NCBI GenBank assembly: GCA_040394475.1
Contig: JBEBSD010000014.1
Span: forward strand, 33,802-97,801
Direction: 5' to 3'
Length of the DNA stretch: 64,000 nt
Source of the DNA: JBEBSD01 sp040394475
GTDB lineage: Bacteria > Bacteroidota > Bacteroidia > Cytophagales > Spirosomataceae
In this document: positions 1 to 8,912 of the stretch, one piece after another
Position numbering within the stretch: position 1 is the stretch's first letter
Layout of the letters: every line of letters begins with the position of its first letter
The notes under the pieces: model-generated
Seen by the model: only the letters and a program-made list of their open reading frames with translations
What the model was told of the DNA's origin: nothing
Databases searched by the model: none
Translations under genes and position numbers: made by a program

Positions 1-145
1 GTGATCCCCTTATAGGGAGCAGGCTCGGCCAAAAAGCTAAAAGGGATAAAAAGTGAGAAAAACAGATTGAATAACAAGGACATTGCAAGCGCTTTAATTA
101 GTGAAAATGAGATTTCTCCGGGTTCCGCCTCGTCGCAGGTGCCGG

Positions 146-712
146 TTACTGTAGCTGGTACCGCTGGATCCGGTCCCGGATCCGTTTCAGGGCCGAGCTG
201 ATCTGGTTGCGGACGGTTTGGTGAGACAAGCTGAGCCGGGCAGCAATCTCAAACCCCGACAGGTCATCTTCGCGACTCAGCAGATAAATCTTCCGCATCT
301 GCTCCGGCATCTGATTGATCTCTTCCCGGATAATGACCGCCAGCTCCTCTGTTTCGAGATCGTCGGAAGCAACCGGCAGTTCATCGAAGGCGGTTTTCCA
401 GTAATGGTGTTGATGCTGTTCCCGGACCTGTCGGGCATGCAATTGATTCAATACCCTGTTCCGGACTGCAATAATGAGGTATCCCGGTACAGAAAGCGGG
501 ACCGGTAAGTCCTTCCGTTTGGTCCAGATGGATACAAACACCTCCTGCACACAATCCTGGGCTTCTTCCTCTTCCGGTAGCCGGGCCCTGGCAATTACAT
601 AGAGTTTTTCCCAATAGCGTTCAAACAGCTCGTTAAAAGCCGGCAAGCTCTCCTCAGTGTTAATGGACTGAAAGAGCATCTGATCCGAAAAGTCCTGTAA
701 AGTTGTTGCCAT
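146..712 (-). CDS. ECF-type RNA polymerase sigma factor
   Basis: Sigma-70 family extracytoplasmic-function factor of about 188 residues, the usual length. A sigma-2 region is seen in the RYWEKLYVIA and AQDCVQEVFVSIW segments, and a C-terminal sigma-4 helix-turn-helix in the stretch MPEQMRKIYLLSRE to HQTVRNQISSALKRIR. Such factors in Bacteroidota usually act with a FecR anti-sigma and an STN-containing SusC to switch on glycan loci. Start is uncertain: the reading frame opens with TTG at 739, and ATG codons lie at 724 and 712. A TACTTTTG box (737-744, minus strand) fits the -7 promoter element and favours the 712 ATG. It lies 3' of the SusC/SusD genes, so it may head a locus that continues left of the window rather than serve the adjacent FecR/SusC. 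Family assignment is secure; partner assignment is open. Confidence 0.9.
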   Translation of the reverse strand: MATTLQDFSDQMLFQSINTEESLPAFNELFERYWEKLYVIARARLPEEEEAQDCVQEVFVSIWTKRKDLPVPLSVPGYLIIAVRNRVLNQLHARQVREQHQHHYWKTAFDELPVASDDLETEELAVIIREEINQMPEQMRKIYLLSREDDLSGFEIAARLSLSHQTVRNQISSALKRIRDRIQRYQLQ

Positions 713-850
713 AAGCGTTAGCATCCGGTCTGTTGACAAAAGTAGGTTTCCCTCTGAAAATAATGGCTATCCGGTTGAATAATTGCCAATTTTGTTAATA
801 GAGAGTGGGTTAAGAGTCAGTAAATTCTTCACCACTTCAAGTAACCGGCA

Positions 851-880
851 ACCGTGGTCTGTGGAGACACAGACCACGGT
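851..880. repeat. Perfect 13-bp hairpin, copy A of a dispersed palindrome family
   Basis: ACCGTGGTCTGTG and its exact reverse complement flank a GAGA loop. It stands between the broken susD stop and the sigma gene in a 220-bp gap. Related hairpins with the same stem core and an AAGA or TCTC (= GAGA on the other strand) loop occur at 53579-53602 and 63844-63867. No T-run follows, so a simple intrinsic terminator is less likely than a REP-like element, though it could still end susD transcription. Confidence 0.75.
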
Positions 881-959
881 AAAGGGCGAAAATTATAATT
901 TTTGTACGACTGTTTTCGTGCAAGAGTTATTTACTCAGGTATCCGTTACGGGCATTTAT

Positions 960-2450
960 TTAGTATCCGGGATTCTGAGACAATCCACTAATCACGACCT
1001 GAAGATTGGGAATAGGAAGCAACAATTTAGCGTCTGTCAGATGGAACGCTGTTGAGGGAATAAATACTTTCTGTTTCTTTTCCCGCTCACCATGTGCCGT
1101 CATTACTTCCATAGCTTTGCCCGTCCGCAACAGATCAAACCATCTTTGATTTTCAAAACAAAACTCTACCTGTCTCTCCTTCGCAAGGACCTTCTGTATG
1201 CTGGCTTTATCCGTAGCGGGTAGTGAGCGTGTCAATCCTGCCCGATATCTCACTTGGCCGATGTAGGGAACAGCTTCGGCGGAACGATTCAATTCGTTAA
1301 GTGCTTCAGCATACATCAATAATACATCAGAATACCTTAAAATGGGGAAGTTATCGCCGCACCTCCGGTCGGGCGCCGATACGGGAGGTTTGAATTTATT
1401 ACAGTAGGAGATGGGCCGGATGACGCCATCATAGTCAGGCCCTGTCCACACTCCAATGGAAACTTCTTTACGTCTGTCCCCTTCCTCAAAAGCTTAAATT
1501 AAGTCTCTGGTAGGCATATTCCAGCCGTGCCAGCTATTATTGATAACGACACCGGAGCGTTGGGTAATTGCTCCCCCTGAAGTATGCGGAACAAACCGGA
1601 AAATAAAGTCTTGCGCCATGCCGGCATTATTTTCGGAATACTGGACAGCAAATATGGACTCTCTGTGATTCTTGTTGAGCGGATCGAAGACATCGGAATA
1701 AGCTGCCAGTAATTCATATTCTCCGCTTTGGATAACCTCTTTCAGCGTTGCCTCAGCATCCACGTAGTTCAACCGGGTCAGGTATACCTTTCCTAATAAT
1801 GACAACGCGGCTCCTGCTGTCGCTCTCCCGGCCTCCTTTACATCTTTTGCTGCTTTCAGGTGAGTGGTCGCCTCCTTTAGGTCTTTTATGATGGCATTGT
1901 ATATTTCTTCAGTCGTGCTCCGCGCAATCCCGGTTGCCTGTTCATAATCAATTGGTGTCGTAATAAGAGGGATTCCGCCAAAAAGTCTTACCAGATTGAA
2001 ATAATAGAGCGCTCTCATAAACTTGGCTTCTCCCAGCGTGCGCTCTTGTAAAGCCGGGTTCGACCATGTAAGTGGACGGTTAAGTTCGGATAGCAGCTTA
2101 TTGCATCGGGTTATTCCCCGGTAGGAGGTCGTCCAAAAAGCATCAAAAGTCCCCTCTGTTGAAGCCGTTGATTGGAAGAAATCAGACGGCTGCCAGCTAG
2201 AGGAAGAGGCATTTTCTGAGGCATTGAACATGAAAGACGTATTGTCGGACGGTATTTCGGCAAGGATCCAGAATTGGGATCTGGTATAGTCGCGGAGCGG
2301 CGTATACAACCCGTTGGCCATCCCGATAAAATCATTCTCACTTTTGTAGAAGCTGCCTTCATTGAGGCTGGTTTCAGGGAATTGTTCCAAAAAGCGGTCC
2401 GAACAGGCGCTCAATAGCGACAATAGGATAAGATAAATGAGGTGTTTCAT
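960..2450 (-). pseudogene. SusD/RagB-family lipoprotein interrupted by an in-frame TAA
   Basis: Outer-membrane glycan-binding lipoprotein partner of the SusC at 2464-5961. From ATG 2450 the product starts with a lipoprotein signal (LLSAC, lipidated Cys at residue 16) and shows SusD features such as RALYYFNLVRLFGGIPL. A TAA at 1494-1496 stops it after about 318 residues, at MPTRDLI. The same frame continues immediately (AFEEGDRRKEVSIGVW), then through PILRYSDVLLMYAEALNE and the usual SusD C-terminus to a stop at 960. Without the TAA the protein would be about 496 residues, normal for the family. GAA to TAA (Glu to stop) is the simplest single change. It could be a real recent nonsense mutation, readthrough, or a sequencing error; the absence of other damage means decay, if real, is young. 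A GTG start at 2456 is possible but less likely. Confidence 0.85.
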
Positions 2451-2463
2451 TAGCACAAAATAA

Positions 2464-5400
2464 TTAGAATGAAAGATTTAAGCCCATAGAAAAGGTCCTT
2501 GCCATAGGATAAGAGGCAATGTCAAATCCCGGAGCGAGGTCAATACTGCGATTAGAAGCTTGTGCTTCCGGATTTGCTCCTTTATAGCGCGTGAACATCA
2601 GAAGATTTTGTCCGGTTATATACAACCGGGCAGAGCCCTTTGGATGCACTGCCTTACTCCACTGTGAGGGGAGCGTATATCCCAGGCTGATATTGGAAAG
2701 CCTTAGAAAAGACGCGTCTTCGATCCATAAATTCGACATGGTATGAGAGTTCGTTCCTATTTCTCCGCCTACCGCTCCATGCCTGCCGTCTCCCGGGGAC
2801 TCCGGGCTTCTCCATCGATTGACCCACTCTTTGTGGATGTTGAAATGAGCATTGGTGTTATCCAGTGTTTGCCGGAGACCGTTTACTACTTTACCGCCGT
2901 ATTGTCCACTCAGGATGACAGATAAATCAAAATTGTTATAGGATAAATTATTGGTAAAGCCGTAGAAGAATTTCTCGTGAGGATTCCCCAGTATTGCGTA
3001 GTCGGTAACAGGGTTAATAATACCGTCTGCATTGAGGTCTTTGAAGGTGGGACCACCCAGGATATGCCCGTTGGAACGAGGGAAGTTAGGATTGGCAAGG
3101 TCTTCGGCGGTTACTAGGCCGTTGAAGATATATCCGTAAAACTGTGCGATCGGCTTTCCTGCCATGGTAATGTGGCTAGGGTTCCCGTCATTATCTCCAG
3201 AATACACCGGATCATTGTTGTTATTGAGCGAGAGCACCTTGTTCCTGTTAAAAGCAATGTTAAAATTACTGCTCCACGTTAGATTTCCGCTTAACGGTTT
3301 AATTCCCAGGTTTATTTCTAATCCTCTGTTTTGAATGCTGCCGATATTAATGGTTTGAGAGGTGAAGCCGGTGACTGCCGGGATCCGGTTGTTGATTAGC
3401 ATATCCACACTTTTACGGAAGTAATAATCAGCAGTGAAACTGATCTTTTCACGAAAGGCAAGGATGTCAAAACCGAGGTCGAGCTGCCGGGATTCTTCCC
3501 ATGTCAAGTGCGGATTACCGATACCGATAGCCAGCGCGGATACTTGCTGATTGTCGATCAAATAACTTTCTGACCCTACTCCCGCGACGTGACTGTAATT
3601 TCCGATATTATTATTGCCGCTTTTTCCAAAGCTGCTTCTGATTTTGAAATCATCAATGGCTTGAATATCCTTCATAAAATTCTCCTGTGAAATCCGCCAG
3701 GCAACGGCGACAGATGGAAAGTTGGCGTAGCGGTTGTTTGATCCGAACCGGGAGGAACCGTCCCGTCGAAACGTAGCTGTCGCAAGGTATCTGTGCTTAT
3801 AGGAATAATTTACTCTTCCGAGATAAGATAACATCGTCCATTTCTGGATATCCTGCCCCCAGGACCGTATCGCTTGTGCGGCGTTAATGGTCGTCACAAC
3901 ATCAGACGTAAAGGGGACTGCGTCCAGGTTAATGCCATTGCTTCTGAAGGATTGCGCCGTATACCCTAAAAGTGCGTCGAACAGATGGTCGCCGACCGAC
4001 TGGCTGTAGGTGAGGATGTTTTCATTCAACCAGTTAAAAGAATGGCTTCTGCCCAAGGAAGCGGAGCCAACAGTTGCCTGATTGGGCGGACTGTTGGGGC
4101 TGCCGATGGTAGTGGGGGTGTAGGTCGAATTTTCTACATTGTTCAGAATGCCATTAAAGGAAGATTTTAATTTAAGGCCTTTCCACAACTCCACGTCAAC
4201 ATAAAATATCCCCATCGTTTGGAAGTTCTGGTTTTTCCGTTTGATTTCGCGAAGTGCAAACAAGGGATTGACTCCTGACCACGCCGATTTATAGACATTA
4301 GGAGGTGAATTGATAAACGGGATCAGGTTGCCATTTTCATCATACGGTTTCATTACGGGGTTTTGCCAGAGTGCATTCCCGATAATATCGTCTCTGCCGG
4401 AATTGGAAGTAGTCCTGTTTTGTCTAATATAAGTGGGAAGGAGAGAAGCGCCCAACGAAATTTTATTCCCCAGTTTGCTGTCGGCCGATAGTTTGGCGGA
4501 AAACCTTTCAAATCCGGTGTGTCGTACGACTCCCTCCTGCTCGAAATAGCCTAAATTGAGGCTGAATTTCGAGTTGCTGTTTCCCCGGCTTATTCCAATG
4601 TTATGATCTTGTATACGGGCGTTCTGAAGAATAAGGTCGTACCAATCAGTTCCTTCTCCGATCATTTGGTCGTAGTGGCGGTATTCCTCCGGAAAATCTT
4701 CCAAGGTGGCTTCCCGTTTCTCCCGGTCGTAAATGATCTTTGTAATCCGCTCGCGTTGCAATTCGGCAAATTCACGTTGGTTCATCAAAACAGGCCGCCC
4801 TTTCTCAGGGACACTCTGTACACCCCGCATGGACGAAATCTGAATCTGAGTTCTGTCGTATTGTCCTTTATTGGTGTTGATCAGGATGACGCCATTGGCT
4901 CCCCGGGAGCCATAGATAGCGGTAGAAGAAGCATCTTTTAATACCGTAATCGATTCTATATCCGAGGAGTTCAGCAACGACAAGGGATTGGTGTTGAAAT
5001 TCATATCGGCAGAGTAGGGCATTCCGTCAATTACGTATAGGGGCTGGTTGCCTGCCCCCATAGAACCTGTTCCTCTGATTTTGATCGACGCCCCGCCTCC
5101 TGGTATTCCAGAGACCGACTGAATCCGTACCCCGGCAACCTGACCCACCATTTTCTGATCTATGGACGCGACGGGAAGGTCTCTGATGGTTTTTTTATCA
5201 ACGCTTCCGATGGCTCCTGTCAGGTCTTTCGATTTTTGTGCTCCGTATCCTATCACTACTATTTCTTCGAGCGCTTGCCTGTCTTCCTCCAGTGAAACAT
5301 TGATGACATTCTGGTTGTTGATAGGCACTTCCTGAGAAGCATAGCCGATGAAAGAAAACACCAGTCTGCCGCTTCCGTCGGATAACATTAGCTCATAAGC

Positions 5401-5961
5401 CCCGTTTATATCCGTAATTGTGCCGCTGCCGGTTCCTTTCAACATGACCGTCACTCCTGGCAATGGTTCCTGGTTCATAGTTTTCACCAATCCCGTTATT
5501 TTGAATTGCGGGTAGTTTTCAAGGATTTGTTCTTTCGGGGGAGCAATCAGGGCAGGTAAACGGATGCGTTCTTTTTTCGGCGAAAGAAGTATCTGGCGTC
5601 CGTTTATTTTGTAATCAATTGGGGCAGCGCGAAAGATGACTTCAAGCGTTTCTTCTATAGAGGCAAGATTAACGCGCACATCGATCCTGGCCTTGGTATT
5701 GACTTGCGCGTGACTATAGAAAAAGCGGTAATCCGTTTGTTTTTCGATGTCTTTGAGTACCTCCCTGATGGGTGCGGCACTTTTTGAAAGTGTAATGAGT
5801 TTCGGATTGCCGGCAGGTGCAAAGCCTTGCGCGGTTTGGAAAAGAAAAGTGGCCGCTAGGATAAGGGACGTGACCATAAGCCTCTTAGTTGATGGGATAG
5901 CATGCCAAAGCTGGCTGGGATCAGAAGATACGCTTCTGATCCGGTTTCGGAATAATTTCAT
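2464..5961 (-). CDS. SusC/RagA-type TonB-dependent transporter with STN domain
   Basis: Outer-membrane, TonB-powered importer of oligosaccharides, 1165 residues. I start it at ATG 5961 (MKLFRNRIRS): the frame runs 22 codons further upstream but those codons translate a structured leader. After a signal segment (about 29-46) come an STN domain (about 62-127, from IREVLKDIEKQTDYRFFY), a carboxypeptidase-regulatory-like domain (about 154-226), a TonB-box-like LEEIVVIGYG (231-240), the plug (VRIQSVSGIPGGGASIKIRG) and the beta barrel, ending in F as is usual. STN domains relay substrate binding to FecR-type anti-sigma factors; the FecR at 7835-8845 is the obvious partner. SusD follows 13 bp downstream. 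The substrate is unknown, but the adjacent sulfatase points to a sulfated glycan. Confidence 0.95.
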   Translation of the reverse strand: MKLFRNRIRSVSSDPSQLWHAIPSTKRLMVTSLILAATFLFQTAQGFAPAGNPKLITLSKSAAPIREVLKDIEKQTDYRFFYSHAQVNTKARIDVRVNLASIEETLEVIFRAAPIDYKINGRQILLSPKKERIRLPALIAPPKEQILENYPQFKITGLVKTMNQEPLPGVTVMLKGTGSGTITDINGAYELMLSDGSGRLVFSFIGYASQEVPINNQNVINVSLEEDRQALEEIVVIGYGAQKSKDLTGAIGSVDKKTIRDLPVASIDQKMVGQVAGVRIQSVSGIPGGGASIKIRGTGSMGAGNQPLYVIDGMPYSADMNFNTNPLSLLNSSDIESITVLKDASSTAIYGSRGANGVILINTNKGQYDRTQIQISSMRGVQSVPEKGRPVLMNQREFAELQRERITKIIYDREKREATLEDFPEEYRHYDQMIGEGTDWYDLILQNARIQDHNIGISRGNSNSKFSLNLGYFEQEGVVRHTGFERFSAKLSADSKLGNKISLGASLLPTYIRQNRTTSNSGRDDIIGNALWQNPVMKPYDENGNLIPFINSPPNVYKSAWSGVNPLFALREIKRKNQNFQTMGIFYVDVELWKGLKLKSSFNGILNNVENSTYTPTTIGSPNSPPNQATVGSASLGRSHSFNWLNENILTYSQSVGDHLFDALLGYTAQSFRSNGINLDAVPFTSDVVTTINAAQAIRSWGQDIQKWTMLSYLGRVNYSYKHRYLATATFRRDGSSRFGSNNRYANFPSVAVAWRISQENFMKDIQAIDDFKIRSSFGKSGNNNIGNYSHVAGVGSESYLIDNQQVSALAIGIGNPHLTWEESRQLDLGFDILAFREKISFTADYYFRKSVDMLINNRIPAVTGFTSQTINIGSIQNRGLEINLGIKPLSGNLTWSSNFNIAFNRNKVLSLNNNNDPVYSGDNDGNPSHITMAGKPIAQFYGYIFNGLVTAEDLANPNFPRSNGHILGGPTFKDLNADGIINPVTDYAILGNPHEKFFYGFTNNLSYNNFDLSVILSGQYGGKVVNGLRQTLDNTNAHFNIHKEWVNRWRSPESPGDGRHGAVGGEIGTNSHTMSNLWIEDASFLRLSNISLGYTLPSQWSKAVHPKGSARLYITGQNLLMFTRYKGANPEAQASNRSIDLAPGFDIASYPMARTFSMGLNLSF

Positions 5962-6046
5962 ATAAAATAAGTTTTTTGATAAACAATCAGGCTTTGGATG
6001 CGGCCCTCTCCCGGGCGGCACCTGCAAGGGTGAATGTTGGTAGCAA
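5962..6046 (-). promoter_or_regulatory. Structured 5' leader of susC
   Basis: Reading toward susC: TGCTACCAACA (6046-6036), then a stem GCCGCCC / GGGCCGC with one C.C mismatch around a GGGAGA loop (about 6000-6021), then GTTTATCAAAAAAC (5984-5971), then the ATG 9 nt later. The same block order, loop and 14-nt motif occur at 7710-7790 with a different but self-complementary stem, which suggests a selected RNA structure. A second possible stem, CAAGGGT/ACCCTTG, lies at 6025-6055. Function is inferred only. Confidence 0.45.
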
Positions 6047-6110
6047 TTACCCTTGTTCTGGTTACGATGGTATTACATTTTCATGTTTATGTTAAGGGAT
6101 TGAGTAATGC

Positions 6111-7565
6111 CTATTTGGAGGATGGGGTCTGCCACATAGCTGAAAGCCGCTTTTCCCAGGTAGCCAAAAATGCTTCTTCGCTAACCGTAATGTCGGGCCC
6201 CATGGACTGTCGTCCTTTTATGATTTCTTCAATTGCTTCCGGATGAGGCCCTTTGTCGGCCTCCAGGATCCAGCGATCTAACACTGTATTTAATTCATTG
6301 AGCTTGTTTTTATACTTGGGATTATTGGCCAGGTTAGCGATTTCGTGAGGGTCATTTTTTAAGTCGTACAATTCAAGAGGTGGCCGTTCGGGCGCCATAA
6401 ACAGGAGCTGGGCGGCTGTTAATTGTCCTTTTTCCTGCAGGACTTTCATTAGGGTCCAAACCGGGTACGAATAGCGTTTATACGAGCTGTATTGGGTGTA
6501 GGGTCTTTCAGGGTGAAAGTTCCGGATCAGTTTAAAGTCTTTGGTACGTACCATACGGATGCGGTCAAGCGTGCCGTCGCACCGGTCCCGCGCCGCGAAA
6601 ACATAGTTATTAGGACGCGATTTTTTATTTAAAAAGTCGCGTCCCTGCATATAAACCGGCTTGGCGATACCGGCGAGTTCCAGTGCAGTCGGAGCGAAGT
6701 CGATGTTACTGATCAGCCGGTTGCTTTTAACACCTTCCGGAAGCATGCCGGGCCAGCTTATAATCAGCGGGGCATTTATGCCGCCGTCATATAAAAATTG
6801 TTTATCACGGATATGCGCCCTTCCATGATCGCCAAAGAAGAATACAATTGTGTTTTTTTCCAGTCCGTCTTCGCGCAGTTTGTCGAGTATTACCCCTATT
6901 TGTTGATCCAGCAATTGAATGGTTTCGAGGTAAAGCGCCCAATCCTGCCTGGCAATCAGGTGATCAGGATAATAAGGAGGTAATATTACTTTGTCGACAG
7001 CCACAGGCCGCGAGAGGTCGCGTTCAAAAGGGCGGTGCGCATGTGTTAAGTGAACCTGGGCGAAAAACGGTTGACCGGGTTTGCGTCCTGACCAGCTGAA
7101 TCCGTCGTACATTTCCGCTGCGTTGTGTTCGAAATTATAGCCTGACGAATATGGACCGTTCATTTCCGGACCTTTGGAATTGGCGAGGTAATAGCCTTCG
7201 TTTCTTAGTAATTCTGTAAAGGGCTTTATCTGCTCAGGAAGAACCGCTTTTTTCGTTGGAAATTGGTTATGACTATTAATACTAACCGCATGCATCCCGG
7301 TAATAAAAGCCGATCGGTTGGGGGAGCATACAGCCCCTACGGTGATGTGATTGTTGTAAAGAACTCCTTTTTTAGCTAACCGGTCAAGATTGGGGGTATG
7401 GACAAGCGTATTGCCGTAACAGCCCAAATCGTTGCTGAGATCATTGGCAACAATCCATAAAATATTGGGACGTTCGACGGGGAGCTTTTTTAGCTGACCC
7501 ATGGTGTTTTGATGGTTCAATAACAAAAAGATACTTGCCAGTACTACTATAATGGATTGTTTCAT
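6111..7565 (-). CDS. Family S1 sulfatase, secreted
   Basis: Formylglycine-dependent sulfatase of 484 residues that would hydrolyse sulfate esters on a glycan. A signal peptide (about 1-23) predicts export. The activation motif CSPNRSAFITG starts at Cys80 (the C-x-P-x-R type needing formylglycine modification). Metal and sulfate residues are visible at D42, at D246-H247 (FFFGDHGRA) and at K255. The first metal aspartate of the usual DD pair is Asn (N41, in IVANDLSNDLGCYG); other sulfatases vary here, so activity is still plausible. No maturase gene is seen in the window. It lies between FecR and SusC/SusD on the same strand, in a likely polysaccharide locus. The exact substrate cannot be read from sequence. 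Confidence 0.93.
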   Translation of the reverse strand: MKQSIIVVLASIFLLLNHQNTMGQLKKLPVERPNILWIVANDLSNDLGCYGNTLVHTPNLDRLAKKGVLYNNHITVGAVCSPNRSAFITGMHAVSINSHNQFPTKKAVLPEQIKPFTELLRNEGYYLANSKGPEMNGPYSSGYNFEHNAAEMYDGFSWSGRKPGQPFFAQVHLTHAHRPFERDLSRPVAVDKVILPPYYPDHLIARQDWALYLETIQLLDQQIGVILDKLREDGLEKNTIVFFFGDHGRAHIRDKQFLYDGGINAPLIISWPGMLPEGVKSNRLISNIDFAPTALELAGIAKPVYMQGRDFLNKKSRPNNYVFAARDRCDGTLDRIRMVRTKDFKLIRNFHPERPYTQYSSYKRYSYPVWTLMKVLQEKGQLTAAQLLFMAPERPPLELYDLKNDPHEIANLANNPKYKNKLNELNTVLDRWILEADKGPHPEAIEEIIKGRQSMGPDITVSEEAFLATWEKRLSAMWQTPSSK

Positions 7566-7601
7566 ATGTTTGGAACAAGGTTTAGAAAGTTCAAAGTATC
7601 T

Positions 7602-7709
7602 TCAAAATTTGGATGCCGGTTTCACAGAGACTTCAACTTCAATGACTACTTGAGATAGATAAAGCGTCAATAATCCACACGTGTTGAACAACACTGGTGT
7701 TTTTTTCAT
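7602..7709 (-). CDS. Possible 35-residue ORF with a susC-like leader
   Basis: ATG at 7709 opens a frame beginning MKKTPVLFNTCGLLTLYLSQ and ending KPASKF. It has a basic start and a hydrophobic stretch like an export signal or single membrane helix, but no recognised family. Its 5' region repeats the leader blocks of susC, with the ATG 10 nt after the shared GTTTATCAAAAAAC. It ends 36 bp before the sulfatase. It may be a real small membrane peptide, a leader peptide, or the stub of a gene lost when susC and the sulfatase were rearranged. Low certainty. Confidence 0.3.
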   Translation of the reverse strand: MKKTPVLFNTCGLLTLYLSQVVIEVEVSVKPASKF

Positions 7710-7790
7710 ACTTTCGATTGTTTTTTGATAAACATTTAGTGAGCGTAACCTTCTCCCGAGGTTACGAGGCGTCGTTGGTGTTGGTAGCAC
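7710..7790 (-). promoter_or_regulatory. Second copy of the susC-type structured leader
   Basis: Contains TGCTACCAACA, an 8-bp perfect stem CGTAACCT/AGGTTACG (7744-7751 with 7759-7766) around a CGGGAGA loop, and GTTTATCAAAAAAC (7733-7720). The stem differs in sequence from the susC copy but still pairs, while loop and flanks are the same. It lies downstream of fecR and could also reduce fecR readthrough. Confidence 0.45.
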
Positions 7791-7834
7791 CGGCGACGCA
7801 TTTTTTTAAAAGACGCACTGCATGGGCATGGGGG

Positions 7835-8845
7835 TTAAGGGTGGCAAATCGTTCCTTCAATGTAAATTTCGCTGCCATACAGCGAACATGTAACGCCATT
7901 CACATCCTTTAGCAGGTTTATTATTTCTGCCAGGTTTTCCTTTTCAAGGTCGGCTGTAAACGGACAGATCAGGGCCTCACGGTTATCAATGTAAATTTTG
8001 ACATCGAATTTTTTCTCTATCTGGTCCAAGACAGCCGTAAACGGCTCTTCATCAAAAACCATCCTGACCCTGGGTGCGGTTAGTTCTTTTGGAGCTGCTG
8101 CCGGGACCAGGGTGTTTACCTCCATGGTTTGAGCTGTTTTGGAGTAGATGGCCCGCTGATTGGGCGCCAGGATAAGGGGCGGGGCGTCTTGTTTTTTACT
8201 GCTGATACTGACTTTCCCGGTAAGTAACGAGGTTTCCACAGAGGGGTCTTTGTCGTAAGACCGGACGTTAAAGGAAGTGCCGAGTACGCGGATGTCAATG
8301 TCGCCTGTATGGACAATAAAAGGTTTGTCCGGATTGTGAGAAATATCAAAGAAAGCTTCCCCTTCCAGGAATAGCTCCCGGTAAGGGCCTTGTCCCAACT
8401 GCTGGTCATATCGGATACGGCTCCCGGTCTTTACCCATACCACCGAACTATCCGGAAGCTGAATTTTGATTGCTTCTGTGTCGGAAGTGGCAACGGTAAC
8501 CATCGGATCCGGGGTGGGAGCGGGTCGGTAATGCAAGGCTGCGAAGAAGAGCAGTCCGGCCACTGCTGCCGCAGCAGAAAGCCATTGGAGGGTGCGTCCG
8601 CTCCCGGGCACAACTTCCGGAACGAGGTTCGTATCCGGAAGTTGTGTGAGCCGGGAATGGATTCCGGAGAAAATACGGTCTTTCAATTGCCGCGCGCGCT
8701 TCTCATCGTCGGTAAGCGCTGCTTTGATCCCTGCCTCGCGGAAAGTAAGGGTGTCGAACCACTGGTGAAGCTCTTCCAACTCCTCAGGGGAACAGCGGCC
8801 GTTTTCCCGCTTTTGCAATAACTTTGTAATTCGTTCCGGTAACAT
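7835..8845 (-). CDS. FecR-family anti-sigma factor
   Basis: Inner-membrane regulator that binds an ECF sigma factor in the cytoplasm and the STN domain of a SusC in the periplasm. The 336-residue form starts at ATG 8845; the frame opens 9 codons earlier at a TTG. An N-terminal cytoplasmic part is followed by one membrane helix (about 88-105), the FecR domain (about 127-216, with LFLEGEAFFDI and VLGTSFNVRSY) and a C-terminal DUF4974-like domain (about 256-331, FDEEPFTAVLDQIEKKFDVKIYI). Length and order are typical. The usual sigma gene is not directly upstream; instead the adhesin gene ends 67 bp before it. The only sigma gene in view lies 7 kb downstream on the same strand. Confidence 0.93.
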   Translation of the reverse strand: MLPERITKLLQKRENGRCSPEELEELHQWFDTLTFREAGIKAALTDDEKRARQLKDRIFSGIHSRLTQLPDTNLVPEVVPGSGRTLQWLSAAAAVAGLLFFAALHYRPAPTPDPMVTVATSDTEAIKIQLPDSSVVWVKTGSRIRYDQQLGQGPYRELFLEGEAFFDISHNPDKPFIVHTGDIDIRVLGTSFNVRSYDKDPSVETSLLTGKVSISSKKQDAPPLILAPNQRAIYSKTAQTMEVNTLVPAAAPKELTAPRVRMVFDEEPFTAVLDQIEKKFDVKIYIDNREALICPFTADLEKENLAEIINLLKDVNGVTCSLYGSEIYIEGTICHP

Positions 8846-8912
8846 TCTCAATTGTCTTTGGTTATAAGACAATGGCCGGAAAGAATTGTACTAAGTAAGG
8901 GGTGTTGTTTTT

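Noticed and set aside
7744..7799. Simple intrinsic terminator after fecR
   Set aside because: Hairpins are present but no T-run follows on the minus strand, and the block matches the susC leader, so a leader role fits better.
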